DNA of 64,000 bases from Sphingobium sp. GTDB lineage: Bacteria > Pseudomonadota > Alphaproteobacteria > Sphingomonadales > Sphingomonadaceae. Below are positions 41,840 to 50,678 of this stretch, piece after piece. Position 1 is the stretch's first letter. Every line of letters starts with the position of its first letter. The notes beneath the pieces are model-generated. The model worked only from the letters and a program-made list of their open reading frames with translations. It was not told the origin of the DNA and searched no databases. A program made the position numbers and the translations under genes. The DNA lies in NCBI GenBank assembly GCA_020446425.1, contig JAGRES010000009.1, positions 1 to 64,000 on the forward strand, read 5' to 3'.

Positions 41840-44491
41840 ATGACGTCCACAAACGATATCCGCCGGTCCTTTCTCGATTATTTCGCGAAGAACGGGCATG
41901 AGCCGGTGCCTTCCGCTCCGCTGGTTCCCTACAACGACCCGACATTGATGTTCACCAATGCGGGGATGGTGCCGTTCAAGAACGTGTTCACCGGGCTGGA
42001 AAAGCGCCCATACAGCACCGCCACATCGTCGCAAAAATGCGTGCGCGCTGGCGGCAAGCATAATGACCTCGATAATGTCGGCTACACCGCGCGGCATCAT
42101 ACGTTTTTTGAGATGCTCGGCAATTTCAGCTTTGGCGATTATTTCAAGGAACAGGCGATCCACCATGCATGGACGTTGATCACGCGGGAATGGGGTGTTT
42201 CTCCTGATCGTCTGACCGTGACGGTGTATCATGATGACGATGAAGCCTTCGGTCATTGGCGCAAAATAGCCGGGTTACCGGAAGATCGCATCATCCGCAT
42301 CGCGACATCGGACAATTTCTGGTCAATGGGCGACACGGGGCCATGCGGGCCGTGCTCGGAGATTTTTTTCGATCATGGCGACCATATTTTCGGCGGACCC
42401 CCTGGGTCGCCGGATGAAGATGGCGACCGCTTCGTCGAGATATGGAATCTCGTTTTCATGCAGTTTGACCAGCAAGCCGATGGCACGCGCCTCGACCTGC
42501 CCAAGCCCAGCATCGACACGGGCATGGGGCTGGAGCGTATCGCCGCCGTGCTGCAAGGCGTGCATGACAATTACGATACCGACACGTTCAAGGCGCTGAT
42601 CGCCGAATCCGGTGCATTTACCCACACCGATACGGCAGGGACACACAAGGCGAGCCACCGCGTCATTGCCGATCATTTGCGTTCGTCCGGTTTCCTGATT
42701 GCCGACGGGGTTCTGCCCGCCAATGAGGGCAGGGGGTATGTGCTGCGCCGGATCATGCGCCGCGCCATGCGTCATGCGCATATATTGGGCGCGGATGAGC
42801 CGCTGATGCATCGTCTGGTCGGCGCGCTGGAGCGGGAAATGGGCGGTGCCTATCCCGAGTTGGTGCGCGCACAGCCGCTGATCGAGGAAACGCTGCTGCG
42901 CGAGGAGACCCGCTTCCGCCAGACCCTCGACAAGGGGTTGAAGCTGCTGGATGAGGCAACCTCGGGCATGAGCTCGGGCGACATATTGCCGGGCGACACC
43001 GCCTTTCGCCTCTACGATACCTATGGCTTCCCCTATGACTTGACCGAGGACGCATTGCGTGCCCAGGGGCTGGGCGTCGACCGCGCCGGTTTCGATGCCG
43101 CCATGGCCGAGCAGAAAGCTGCCGCCCGCGCCGCCTGGAAAGGCTCCGGCGAAAAGGCGTCGGATGAAGTGTGGTTCGATATTGCCGAGGAAGCCGGAGC
43201 CACCGAATTCACCGGCTACAACTCGACCAGCGGGGAGGGACAGGTAGTGGCCATCGTGCGCGACGGCGCGCAGGTGGATCGCGCGCAGGTGGGTGACAGC
43301 GTCACCGTCATCACCAACCAGACGCCCTTTTATGGCGAGAGTGGTGGCCAGATGGGCGATACCGGCGTTTTGACAAGTCCCGAGGGCCTGTCCGCAACCG
43401 TCACTGACACAGGCAAGGCGCTGGGCCGTCTGCATACGCATCAGGCGAAAATCGACGCAGGCGCGACTGCCGTTGGCGATACCATTCACATGGAAGTCGA
43501 CGCAGAGCGGCGCAATCGCATCCGCGCTAATCACAGCGCGACCCACCTGTTACATGCGGCCCTGCGCAACCGGCTCGGCGCGCATGTCACGCAAAAGGGC
43601 AGCATGGTGGCCGAAGACCGGCTGCGTTTCGACTTTTCGCATCCCGAGGCCCTGACCGCAGAGCAGATAGCAAGTGTCGAGGCCGACGTGAATGCACAGA
43701 TCCGTGGTAATGACGAGGTTACTACGCGCCTGATGTCGCCAGACGATGCCATTGCCGCAGGCGCGATGGCGCTGTTTGGCGAAAAATATGGTGATGAAGT
43801 TCGCGTTCTCTCGATGGGCGCGCTCGATGATGCTGGTAAAACCTATTCCGTCGAGCTGTGCGGCGGCACTCATGTACGGGCTCTGGGCGATATCGCACTG
43901 TTCAAGATCGTCAGTGAAAGCGCGGTGGCGAGTGGCGTTCGCCGCATCGAAGCGCTGACGGGTGAGGCCGCGCGTGAGTGGCTGACCGCGCGCGACGATG
44001 CGCTGAAATCTGTTGCCGCATCGCTGCGCACTACGCCGGAGGAGGTCCCCGTGCGGGTATCCGCGCTGGCCGATCAGGTGCGGAAGCTGGAGCGGGAACT
44101 GGCCGATACCAAGAAGGCGCTGGCCTTGGGTGGCGGTGGGGCTGCTTCTGCCGCCGGTCCTGAAGATCTGGGTGGCGTCGCCTTTATCGGTCAGGTGATC
44201 GAAGGGCTCGATCCCAAGGAATTGCGCGGTCTTGTCGATGAAAACAAGAAGCGGCTCGGCTCTGGTGTGTCTGCGGTCATCGCTGTCACGGGTGGACGCG
44301 CATCCATTGCTGCCGGTGTCACCGAAGACCTGACCGGGCGCTTCAATTCGGTCGACCTGGTGCGCGCAGGCGTAGAGGCTCTTGGCGGGAAGGGTGGCGG
44401 CGGCCGCCCGGATATGGCGCAGGGTGGCGGTCCGGAAGGCGGCAACGCTGATACGGCGCTGGATGCGGTGCGCGCGTTAATCAGCGGATAG
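41840..44491 (+). CDS. alaS: Alanyl-tRNA synthetase
   Basis: AlaRS charges tRNA-Ala and clears mischarged Ser and Gly. The 883-residue product has the class II aminoacylation core ([47 protein letters not shown]), the tRNA-recognition helices, the editing domain with [11 protein letters not shown] and the distal CGGTH motif, and a C-terminal DHHA1 domain. Near the C-terminus is a Gly-rich stretch ending in the usual RPDMAQGGG. Its last 15 bases overlap the convergent oxygenase gene. Confidence 0.98.
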   Translation: MTSTNDIRRSFLDYFAKNGHEPVPSAPLVPYNDPTLMFTNAGMVPFKNVFTGLEKRPYSTATSSQKCVRAGGKHNDLDNVGYTARHHTFFEMLGNFSFGDYFKEQAIHHAWTLITREWGVSPDRLTVTVYHDDDEAFGHWRKIAGLPEDRIIRIATSDNFWSMGDTGPCGPCSEIFFDHGDHIFGGPPGSPDEDGDRFVEIWNLVFMQFDQQADGTRLDLPKPSIDTGMGLERIAAVLQGVHDNYDTDTFKALIAESGAFTHTDTAGTHKASHRVIADHLRSSGFLIADGVLPANEGRGYVLRRIMRRAMRHAHILGADEPLMHRLVGALEREMGGAYPELVRAQPLIEETLLREETRFRQTLDKGLKLLDEATSGMSSGDILPGDTAFRLYDTYGFPYDLTEDALRAQGLGVDRAGFDAAMAEQKAAARAAWKGSGEKASDEVWFDIAEEAGATEFTGYNSTSGEGQVVAIVRDGAQVDRAQVGDSVTVITNQTPFYGESGGQMGDTGVLTSPEGLSATVTDTGKALGRLHTHQAKIDAGATAVGDTIHMEVDAERRNRIRANHSATHLLHAALRNRLGAHVTQKGSMVAEDRLRFDFSHPEALTAEQIASVEADVNAQIRGNDEVTTRLMSPDDAIAAGAMALFGEKYGDEVRVLSMGALDDAGKTYSVELCGGTHVRALGDIALFKIVSESAVASGVRRIEALTGEAAREWLTARDDALKSVAASLRTTPEEVPVRVSALADQVRKLERELADTKKALALGGGGAASAAGPEDLGGVAFIGQVIEGLDPKELRGLVDENKKRLGSGVSAVIAVTGGRASIAAGVTEDLTGRFNSVDLVRAGVEALGGKGGGGRPDMAQGGGPEGGNADTALDAVRALISG

Positions 44492-45427
44492 CAGCCCGAT
44501 CTCTCGTAACCGCTCTTTCAGATAATCGTTCGCACTGATTGGGGCATAGCGCGCCGGGTTATCGGTGCTCACGCATTGCGGCAGCGGGTCGATTATGAAA
44601 TCGGGCCGCAGATGCAGGAAAAAAGGCATGGAATATCGTGATATTGTGCGCCGTTCTTCAGGTGGATTAATAACTCTGTGCGTGGTTGATGGCAGCGCAT
44701 CGTTGGTCAGCCGCTGCAGCATATCACCGATATTGACCACAAGTGCGCCTTCGGGCGGGCGAATATCCATCCACCTCCCATCGCGGCGGAGCAATTGCAG
44801 GCCCGCTTCCTCGGCACCCAATAGCAGCGTGATGAGGTTGATGTCCTCATGCGCGCCTGCTCGCACCGCTCCGGCGGGCGCATCGGGCGCGAGCGGCGGA
44901 TAATGCAGTAGCCGTAATATGCTGTTGCCTTGGTGGGTTGGGTCATCAAACCATGTGCGATCCAGCCCGAGGTGAATGGCGATAGCGCCGAGCAATAATG
45001 CTCCAACCCGTTCAAACTCGGTATAGAGCCGGGTAAAGCATATCTGAAACGCGGGAATCTCGTGCGGCCAGATGTTTTCCGGCATACCGCCGGGCAAAGA
45101 TCCGTCCGGGTCAGCTTCTCTGCCGATATGCCAGAATTCCTTGAGGTCGCTTGCGCTGGCGCCCTTGGCGATTTCCTGCGCGAAAGGCGTGTAACCGCGC
45201 TGTCCCGCGCCGCCTGGAACATGATATCGGCGTTTCGTATCGTCCGGCAGGGCAAAAAACGCCTCGGCCAGGCGCCATGCCTGAATAATCAGCGCCTCAT
45301 CCATTCCATGGTCGCGCACTACGGCAAAGCCATAATCGCGAAAGCTTTGCCCCAATGCTTCTGCTAATTCTGGGGTGTCGGCCTGCCGCAACGACAATAT
45401 GGGAATCATGTCTTCAACCATGCTCAT
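44477..45427 (-). CDS. 2OG-Fe(II) oxygenase, isopenicillin N synthase-like
   Basis: The 316-residue protein belongs to the non-heme iron oxygenases related to isopenicillin N synthase, gibberellin oxidases and flavonol synthases. It has the N-terminal DIOX domain ([19 protein letters not shown]), the iron ligands in [15 protein letters not shown] and STTHRVINP, and an Arg-x-Ser oxoglutarate site in [17 protein letters not shown] precedes the ATG. Such bacterial homologues are common and their substrates are usually unknown. It is convergent with alaS, sharing 15 bases. Confidence 0.88.
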   Translation of the reverse strand: MSMVEDMIPILSLRQADTPELAEALGQSFRDYGFAVVRDHGMDEALIIQAWRLAEAFFALPDDTKRRYHVPGGAGQRGYTPFAQEIAKGASASDLKEFWHIGREADPDGSLPGGMPENIWPHEIPAFQICFTRLYTEFERVGALLLGAIAIHLGLDRTWFDDPTHQGNSILRLLHYPPLAPDAPAGAVRAGAHEDINLITLLLGAEEAGLQLLRRDGRWMDIRPPEGALVVNIGDMLQRLTNDALPSTTHRVINPPEERRTISRYSMPFFLHLRPDFIIDPLPQCVSTDNPARYAPISANDYLKERLREIGLLSAD

Positions 45428-45553
45428 GGTCTGTCCCTAATCCGCTCCGCCAATGCTGTCATCCCGATCCTCTGGCCCTATACGCTTGATCTCATCCGGC
45501 TGAGAAGGCATCTGTCTAGGGAACGGTGTGAAGCTCAAAAAGACAGGAAGCAC

Positions 45554-45961
45554 ATGAACTATTGGCTGATGAAATCGGAACCGGATTGTTTTTCATGGGA
45601 CGATTGCGTCAAACAAGGGCGATCCGAATGGGACGGTGTGCGCAATCATCAGGCCCAGAATAACATGAAAGCTATGAAAAAGGGCGACCGCGCGCTATTC
45701 TACCACAGCAATATCGGGCTGGAAGTGGTCGGCGTAGTCGAAATCGTTGGTGAAGCGTCCCCGGACAGCACCGATGAAACCGGGCGCTGGATCGCTGTCG
45801 ATGTCGAAACGCGCGAGAAATTTCGGCATCCCGTGACCCTGAAAGCAATGAAGGCCGATCCCAAGCTCGCCGACATGGCGATGATCCGGCAATCACGGCT
45901 GTCGGTGTCACCGGTCACCAAGGCGGAATTCAATCACATAATCAAGCTGGGTGGCTTGTGA
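45554..45961 (+). CDS. EVE-domain protein
   Basis: EVE domains share the PUA/YTH fold and bind modified bases in DNA or RNA. The 135-residue product is a single EVE domain: NYWLMKSEPDCFSWDDCVKQG at the start, WDGVRNHQAQNNMKAMKKGDRALFYHSN and the C-terminal SVSPVTKAEFNHIIKLGG. It is monocistronic and ends at a strong terminator. No restriction or modification gene is adjacent, so a housekeeping role resembling that of human THYN1 is more likely than defence. Confidence 0.92.
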   Translation: MNYWLMKSEPDCFSWDDCVKQGRSEWDGVRNHQAQNNMKAMKKGDRALFYHSNIGLEVVGVVEIVGEASPDSTDETGRWIAVDVETREKFRHPVTLKAMKADPKLADMAMIRQSRLSVSPVTKAEFNHIIKLGGL

Positions 45962-45995
45962 TCGGCCCGACGATCTGCCCGCGCTGAAAATACAA

Positions 45996-46036
45996 CAGCC
46001 CCTGCGGATGAAACCGTAGGGGCTGCGGTCTTTTTT
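45996..46036 (+). terminator. Terminator after the EVE gene
   Basis: CAGCCCCTGCGG and CCGTAGGGGCTG form a 12-base stem with one G-T wobble and an ATGAAA loop, followed by CGGTC and TTTTTT. On the minus strand the same hairpin is followed by a T-rich TTGTATTTTC, so it could also stop the small ORF transcribed from the right. Confidence 0.88.
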
Positions 46037-46079
46037 GAGAGAGAGTAAAACCGGCTATATTAACCGCTTTTATTTGTCT

Positions 46080-46172
46080 TCAGCCAAAAAGGCTAAGATA
46101 AGCCATCGCCGGAGCGCCGAGCGAAACGACGCCGGCAAAGACGGTGAAGCTGATGTCATTAAGCGACTTCAT
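46080..46172 (-). CDS. Candidate 30-residue hydrophobic small protein
   Basis: A 31-codon frame begins with ATG at 46172, with AAGGAG seven bases upstream, the best ribosome site in this gap. The product starts MKSLNDISFTVFAGVVSLGA, continues PAMAYLSLFG and is one hydrophobic segment after a short polar head, so a single-span membrane peptide is plausible. A T-rich region with a hairpin lies downstream at 45996-46036. I do not recognise a family. It could be a real small protein or chance. The remaining 284 bases to tesB are AT-richer than the surroundings and show no other gene. Confidence 0.5.
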   Translation of the reverse strand: MKSLNDISFTVFAGVVSLGAPAMAYLSLFG

Positions 46173-46456
46173 AGCTTTGCTCCTTATAGTTTCCTGCGAA
46201 CAACGATGTTTCTATCTGTTGTTAATAGAACATATATGCTGCAGCGCAAAAACTCACAAACGCAAAGATTTCCATTGCAGGTGCAGGAAACGCAATCGAG
46301 AAATAGTTAACAGTGGGATATCGGCAGGGCTTGATTATGCCAGGAATTCAGGCTCAGAGATATTGCAGGTGACAAGCTACTGCACTTGCACGAATTGCCC
46401 ATCGTTGAACCGGGTTTCACGCTATGGCATGGTTAATGACAAAGGCCCGTTTTACT

Positions 46457-47344
46457 ATGAATGACGAACCCTCAGCAGCTTCTCTGGTCAATGGATTGGT
46501 GCAGCTGCTGAACGTTGAACAGACAGACGAAAACATGTTTCGCGGTATGCGCAAACCGGGGGGCATAGGCCGCGTCTATGGCGGGCAGGTTGTTGCTCAG
46601 GCGCTTACCTCTGCGATCAAAACGGTTGATGCATCGCGATCGGTGCATTCGCTGCATGCCTATTTCCTGCGCGGTGGCAGTGAAGATCATGAAATCGACT
46701 ATCGCGTGGAAAATGATTTTGACGGCGGCAGTTTTTCCAACCGCCGGATCATAGCCTCGCAGCAGGGCGAGGTTATTTTCAATATGGCGGCTTCTTTCCA
46801 CATTAGTGAGACAGGCCATCATCACCAGCCGCCTATGCCCGATGTTCCGGCGCCTGAGGACCTGGTGACGGTGCAGGAGTTCATTGAACGTTATCCCGAA
46901 AAGGCCGATAAACAGCTGCGCCCTTTTTATACGCGCCCCGGCCCGATGGAAATGCGCTGTGTGACAGAACCGCCTTTCACGCTTCATGAATCGCGCGATC
47001 CGCATATCAGTTTCTGGTTTAAGACGCGTGCGCCCCTTGGCCAACCGCAATGGATGCACAGGGCGGTGATCGCATATGCGAGCGATCTGGCGCTCATCGC
47101 GACTGCCATGCGGCCTCATGGTCCATTCAGGATGCAAGGAGCCAGTCTCGATCATAGTGTCTGGTTTCGCCAGGATATGAGCGCGGACGACTGGCTGCTT
47201 TATTCTATCGACAGCCCCTGGGCAGGCCAGGCTCGAGGGTTGGGCATAGGCCATATCTTTGACCGGGCAGGCCGTCTCGTAGCCACCGTAGCTCAGGAAG
47301 GCCTGATGCGCGACCGCGACATGCGCGCAGCGCAGGGCTCCTGA
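46457..47344 (+). CDS. tesB: Acyl-CoA thioesterase II
   Basis: TesB hydrolyses a broad range of acyl-CoAs in the cytosol. The 295-residue product has two hotdog domains: MFRGMRKPGGIGRVYGGQVVAQAL with the following SLHAYFLRGG in the first, and FWFKTRAPLGQPQWMHRAVIAYASDLALI in the second, plus the DHSVWFRQD and DDWLLYSIDSPWAGQARG segments typical of TesB. I start at MNDEPSAASL; an in-frame ATG at 46424 adds 11 residues and has no better ribosome site. Its stop codon directly abuts the end of the convergent nrsF. Confidence 0.93.
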   Translation: MNDEPSAASLVNGLVQLLNVEQTDENMFRGMRKPGGIGRVYGGQVVAQALTSAIKTVDASRSVHSLHAYFLRGGSEDHEIDYRVENDFDGGSFSNRRIIASQQGEVIFNMAASFHISETGHHHQPPMPDVPAPEDLVTVQEFIERYPEKADKQLRPFYTRPGPMEMRCVTEPPFTLHESRDPHISFWFKTRAPLGQPQWMHRAVIAYASDLALIATAMRPHGPFRMQGASLDHSVWFRQDMSADDWLLYSIDSPWAGQARGLGIGHIFDRAGRLVATVAQEGLMRDRDMRAAQGS

Positions 47345-47998
47345 TTACCAGCGGATCAGCGGCGGAATGACCAACCGCCCGATTGTGCCCGCGATCGCCA
47401 CGGGAATGGCATGCCAGAACCCCACATGATAGATGCTGTCGAACGCGCAGGAAAAGGCATAGGCGAACACGCCCAGTGCGCCTGAAGCGATGCCTGCCAA
47501 CAGTCCAGCCTGCTCCGGCGAAGCGGGGGCGCCGCGCCTCAGCCAGAACGTCAGGACGACGGCAGTAAGAGCACCGAAGCCGAGGCCATGTACGAGACAG
47601 TAAATATCATGTTCTGGAATATAGAAGGCGGGTTGGTGCGCCATATTGACAATGGCGATGATGATTGCCGCAGCGGGCAGCAGCATCCCCATGGCCAGCG
47701 CCCATTTCCAGCCATCATGGCGGTTGCCGACATTGGGGTTCGCCATGACGAGAGTCGTCGTTCCCGCCGCTAGCCCCAATATCAGGAAAAGCCCCTGGGA
47801 GATCAGGAACAGCGGTGAGAGGTGCCCGGCCATCACATCCGAGCGTATGCCAAGCCAGACGAGTACCATCGCCAATGTCACCGTCAACGCGAGGCTGAGC
47901 CAGCCGAGCCCTTCCCGGAAGCGCATGGCGCGCACGGGGTGCAGCTCGCCCGCCAGTTGCTCAATCAGTGTGTCTGTATCTTCACGACCCATTTTCAT
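47345..47998 (-). CDS. nrsF: NrsF-type anti-sigma factor (DUF1109)
   Basis: In Caulobacter NrsF is a six-helix inner-membrane protein that holds the sigma factor SigF inactive until heavy metals are present. The 217-residue product has a short cytoplasmic N-terminus followed by six hydrophobic helices. It has only two cysteines, Cys134 in DIYCLVHGLG and Cys184 in AFSCAFDSIYH, both near membrane faces and candidates for metal sensing. Its ATG overlaps the sigF stop (ATGA), so sigma and inhibitor are made in step. It is the last gene of the bufA1-DoxX-sigF-nrsF operon. Confidence 0.9.
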   Translation of the reverse strand: MKMGREDTDTLIEQLAGELHPVRAMRFREGLGWLSLALTVTLAMVLVWLGIRSDVMAGHLSPLFLISQGLFLILGLAAGTTTLVMANPNVGNRHDGWKWALAMGMLLPAAAIIIAIVNMAHQPAFYIPEHDIYCLVHGLGFGALTAVVLTFWLRRGAPASPEQAGLLAGIASGALGVFAYAFSCAFDSIYHVGFWHAIPVAIAGTIGRLVIPPLIRW

Positions 47999-48522
47999 TC
48001 TGCCTTTTCGATGAGAGCTGCCAGTTTCTTCAGCCCTCTATGAATATTGACCTTGACCAGCGGTTCGCTCTGGCCGCAACTTTTTGCGGCTTCCGCGATG
48101 CTGTGCCCCTCGATCTTGACCAGTTCGATCACGCGCGCCTGTGCAGGCGGCAGTGATGCGAAAAGACGATCCAGGCTCAGGCGCGCTGCCACTTGCTCTT
48201 CATCGCTATCGATTGGGATCTCATGATCCAGCGCGGTTTCCTCGGCGCGGTAGATGCTGCGCAGATGATCCACCCAGCGGTATCGCGCTATTGCCGCCAG
48301 CCATGGCAGAAACGGGCGGGACGGGTCGTGACTCGCCAGCTTCCGGTGAAGCGACATCAGCGTTTCCTGCACCAGATCGTCGAGCTGGTGCGGCGGTACG
48401 CGCCGGGCGAAATAGCGCCGCAGCCAATGGCTACATTCCTTCAGCAAGACCGAATAGGCCTGCTTGTCGCCCTTTCGGCTAAGCGCCATCAGGCGGGACA
48501 GGCTGGCCTCGTCTGCAATCAT
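47995..48522 (-). CDS. sigF: ECF sigma factor, SigF type
   Basis: The 175-residue product is a two-domain extracytoplasmic-function sigma factor. Region 2 includes HQLDDLVQETLMSLHRKLAS and FLPWLAAIARYRWVDHLRS, which contacts the -10 element, and region 4 includes LPPAQARVIELVKIEGHSIAEAAKSCGQSEPLVKVNIHRG, which reads the -35. I start at MIADEASL, whose ATG overlaps the DoxX stop; a longer frame reaching 48624 lies inside the DoxX gene. NrsF downstream is its expected inhibitor. The two GTAACC-N16-CGAAT promoters of the cluster are its likely targets. Confidence 0.92.
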   Translation of the reverse strand: MIADEASLSRLMALSRKGDKQAYSVLLKECSHWLRRYFARRVPPHQLDDLVQETLMSLHRKLASHDPSRPFLPWLAAIARYRWVDHLRSIYRAEETALDHEIPIDSDEEQVAARLSLDRLFASLPPAQARVIELVKIEGHSIAEAAKSCGQSEPLVKVNIHRGLKKLAALIEKAE

Positions 48523-48977
48523 GATTGGCGCCTCCCGGCGATCAGGGCATCGGCGGAGAACAGCTCGCCACCACGCACTATAAGCATAAGGCACAGAGCC
48601 GCCCATAGCGAATGCACCGGCCACCAGGCTTCGGGATAGACGAAGATCTGGATGACCATTGTCATGCCGAGCAGGCCCAGCGCTGCGCCGCGCGTGAACA
48701 ACCCAAGCACAAGCAGCACAGGGAATATATGCTCTGCCGCTGTAGCCATGACAGCCGCAAAATCGGAGGGCAGGGGGACATTGCTATATTCCTCTGCAAA
48801 CAGATAGTAGGTGCTGTCGCTGATCGCGGTCCAGGTGCCCTCGACGATCTTCGACCGCCCGGAACGCCAGAACACGCCCGCCAGCGCCAGCCGCGCGAGC
48901 AGCAGCGCCAGCCCTTCGGGCACACGGCCCGAAACCAGCGCCACCGCCTTGTCATATAGGGTGATGACCGCGCGCAT
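48519..48977 (-). CDS. DoxX-family membrane protein of the bufferin operon
   Basis: The 152-residue product is a four-helix DoxX-type inner-membrane protein: ALLLARLALAGVFWRSGRSKI, FAAVMATAAEHIFPVLLVLGLFTRGAALGLLGMTMVIQIF and HSLWAALCLMLIVRGGELFSAD. DoxX-type genes accompany bufferin operons of the DUF2282 type and are called bufD there. It starts five bases after bufA1 and its stop overlaps the sigF ATG. I start at MRAVITLYD; a longer frame reaching 49064 overlaps bufA1. A redox or quinone-linked role has been proposed for DoxX proteins generally; the role here is open. Confidence 0.85.
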   Translation of the reverse strand: MRAVITLYDKAVALVSGRVPEGLALLLARLALAGVFWRSGRSKIVEGTWTAISDSTYYLFAEEYSNVPLPSDFAAVMATAAEHIFPVLLVLGLFTRGAALGLLGMTMVIQIFVYPEAWWPVHSLWAALCLMLIVRGGELFSADALIAGRRQS

Positions 48978-48982
48978 CGCTA

Positions 48983-49267
48983 TCAGCTCTGTTTCGGCGT
49001 GAGCGAGCCGTTGCCCTTGGGCGTCTGGATTTTCAGGCAGGTGCCCGCTTTCACCAGCTTCCACGCATTGCCTTGATAATCGACGGTCGAGGTGCCGGCA
49101 CAGCTTGTGCCCGGTCCGGCCGCGCAGTCATTCTGTCCGGCCTTGGCGACGCCATAGCATTTTTCCATCTTCGGCTTGTCGCCCGCATGGGCGGACGTGG
49201 CGACACCACCAGCCACGGCGGCTGCAATAGTAGCGGAAATCAAATGTTTAACGGGGTTATTCGACAT
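48983..49267 (-). CDS. bufA1: Bufferin precursor, DUF2282 type (BufA1)
   Basis: The 94-residue product has a signal peptide (residues 1-28, ending in SAHA) and a small mature part with Cys37, Cys48, Cys56 and Cys77 in [18 protein letters not shown] and KAGTCL. This is the pattern of DUF2282 proteins, precursors of bufferins: secreted peptides whose cysteines are modified by a DUF692 enzyme and bind copper. AGGAG lies six bases before the ATG, and a SigF-type promoter starts 37 bases upstream. It heads a four-gene operon. No bufB or bufC lies on this strand, so the enzyme from the opposite operon must serve it if it is modified. Confidence 0.9.
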   Translation of the reverse strand: MSNNPVKHLISATIAAAVAGGVATSAHAGDKPKMEKCYGVAKAGQNDCAAGPGTSCAGTSTVDYQGNAWKLVKAGTCLKIQTPKGNGSLTPKQS

Positions 49268-49303
49268 GGGTGTCTCCTGATTTGAATGTGGATTGCACCC
49301 TCC

Positions 49304-49331
49304 AATTCGCGCTCCGGTGCCGGATGGTTAC
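49304..49331 (-). promoter_or_regulatory. SigF-type promoter of the bufA1 operon
   Basis: Read on the minus strand, GTAACC (49331-49326) and CGAATT (49309-49304) are separated by exactly 16 bases. Transcription would begin around 49297, giving a leader of about 30 bases before bufA1. The layout equals that of the opposite promoter and resembles the GTAAC-type -35 of ECF sigma factors of the SigF group. Confidence 0.8.
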
Positions 49332-49364
49332 ACGGCGGCTCGCAAAAATTTTTTCCGTTGCGCT

Positions 49365-49392
49365 GTAACCCGTCGCGCCGTTCGCCCGAATG
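49365..49392 (+). promoter_or_regulatory. SigF-type promoter of the bufA2 operon
   Basis: GTAACC (49365-49370) and CGAATG (49387-49392) are separated by 16 bases, the same geometry as the divergent promoter. Transcription would begin near 49399, about 38 bases before bufA2. The two -35 elements are 33 bases apart, so two polymerases could bind back to back. An A/T tract (AAAAATTTTTT) lies between them. Confidence 0.8.
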
Positions 49393-49436
49393 ACCTTGTG
49401 CCAGTCAAGGCAAACATCATTCGGAGATCATTCATC

Positions 49437-49721
49437 ATGTCCACACAACTGAAAGGCGCCAGCATCGCGTCCGCCGCCGCTCTTTTCGCCATGTCCGCGC
49501 TTGCGACCGCCGCCACGCCTCCTGAAGGCAGCAGCGGCAAGGCTCTGTCTGCCGACGATACAGTCCACTGCTATGGCGTGAACAGCTGCAAGGGCACCGC
49601 CGACTGCAAGACTGCCAGCCATGAATGCAAGGGCATGAACGCCTGCAAGGGTCATGGATTCAAAGCAATGAAAGCGGGTGAGTGCCTGAGTAAGGGCGGC
49701 ACCATCGGCGATCTGGGCTGA
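49437..49721 (+). CDS. bufA2: Bufferin precursor, six-cysteine type (BufA2)
   Basis: The 94-residue product has a signal peptide (about residues 1-26, ending in ATAA) and a mature part with six cysteines at 45, 51, 57, 64, 70 and 83, mostly six or seven residues apart and most followed by Lys: HCYGVNSCKGTADCK, ECKGMNACKG and KAGECL. The first and last cysteine surroundings (CYGV and KAGxCL) match those of BufA1. GGAG lies ten bases before the ATG, and a SigF-type promoter is upstream. Its genes for maturation, bufB and bufC, follow. It is expected to be a modified periplasmic metal-binding peptide. Confidence 0.88.
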   Translation: MSTQLKGASIASAAALFAMSALATAATPPEGSSGKALSADDTVHCYGVNSCKGTADCKTASHECKGMNACKGHGFKAMKAGECLSKGGTIGDLG

Positions 49722-49737
49722 GCCAGTTCGATTCAAG

Positions 49738-49779
49738 CGGTTTCGGGCTTTTCTGCTGACCCCCTGATGCCCGAAACCG
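49738..49779 (+). repeat. 11-bp inverted repeat after bufA2
   Basis: CGGTTTCGGGC and GCCCGAAACCG are perfect complements separated by 20 bases. The hairpin begins 16 bases after the bufA2 stop. No T-run follows it, so mRNA stabilisation or partial pausing is more likely than strict termination. Confidence 0.8.
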
Positions 49780-49787
49780 TCACTGGC

Positions 49788-49815
49788 GGCCCGGCTTTGA
49801 CTCCAGAGCCGGGCC
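49788..49815 (+). repeat. Second hairpin between bufA2 and bufB
   Basis: GGCCCGGCT and AGCCGGGCC form a perfect nine-base stem with a ten-base interior that can pair two bases further. The sequence after it (GTCCCTCCCTTGATTT) is only weakly T-rich. With the preceding hairpin it fills most of the bufA2-bufB gap and may reduce read-through, favouring precursor over enzyme. Confidence 0.75.
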
Positions 49816-49844
49816 GTCCCTCCCTTGATTTCGAGGATCAGATT

Positions 49845-50678
49845 ATGTCGCATATCGCACCGTTCACAGGATTTGGCCTCGGTTTGCGCCGGGAGCATCA
49901 TGCCGATTTTCTGGAACACGATGTGCCGGTCGATTTCGTCGAGATTATCTCGGAAAATTTCATGGTCGATGGCGGTCGTCCGCTGCATACGCTGGATAAG
50001 GTGCGGGAACGCCACCCCGTCGCAATGCATGGCATATCCATGTCGATTGGCGGCGCGCAGGGGCTGAATGCCGACTATCTGGCGCGGCTGAAACAGCTCG
50101 CCGACAGAATAGAACCGCTCTGGGTCTCCGACCATTTGTGCTGGACCGGCATAGACGGCCACAATAGCCACGATCTGCTGCCGCTGCCCTATACACAGGA
50201 AGCACTGGATATCGTCTGCGCCAACATCGCGCAGGCGCAGGATGTGCTGGGCCGGGTGATGCTGTTCGAAAACCCGTCGAGCTATGTCAGCTTTCCCGAT
50301 GCCGATATGGCCGAGTGGGAATTTCTCGCCGCCATGGCTGCGCGCACGGGATGCTACCTGCTGCTCGACGTCAACAATATCTATGTCAGCGCTATCAATC
50401 ACGGCTTCGATGCGGATGCGTTTCTCGCCGGAATTCCTGTTGATCGCGTGCGGCAAATTCATCTGGCGGGACACACGCCAGGTGACATTGTCATCGACAC
50501 TCATGACCGCGCCGTGTGCGAGGATGTATGGAGCCTCTATGCCAAGGCGTGCGCGCGTTTTGGGCCGTGTGCGACGATGATCGAGCGTGACGATGATATT
50601 CCGCCTCTGCAGGATTTGCTCGACGAGCTTGCCATCGCGCGCGATATCGCGGCGGCGCAGGAAAGGGTAGCGGCATGA
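49845..50678 (+). CDS. bufB: Bufferin-modifying MNIO enzyme (DUF692)
   Basis: DUF692 proteins are multinuclear non-heme iron enzymes that convert cysteines of precursor peptides, for example to thiooxazole or oxazolone-type groups, using oxygen. The 277-residue TIM-barrel protein has the family segments [67 protein letters not shown] and DTHDRAV, whose His, Asp and Glu residues bind the irons. I start at [11 protein letters not shown] with GAGG eight bases upstream; an ATG at 49767 lies inside the hairpins. Its stop overlaps the bufC ATG. Confidence 0.92.
   Translation: MSHIAPFTGFGLGLRREHHADFLEHDVPVDFVEIISENFMVDGGRPLHTLDKVRERHPVAMHGISMSIGGAQGLNADYLARLKQLADRIEPLWVSDHLCWTGIDGHNSHDLLPLPYTQEALDIVCANIAQAQDVLGRVMLFENPSSYVSFPDADMAEWEFLAAMAARTGCYLLLDVNNIYVSAINHGFDADAFLAGIPVDRVRQIHLAGHTPGDIVIDTHDRAVCEDVWSLYAKACARFGPCATMIERDDDIPPLQDLLDELAIARDIAAAQERVAA

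Noticed and set aside
42323..43546. 407-codon antisense frame opposite alaS
   Set aside because: It lies fully within the well-supported alaS gene and shows no domain.
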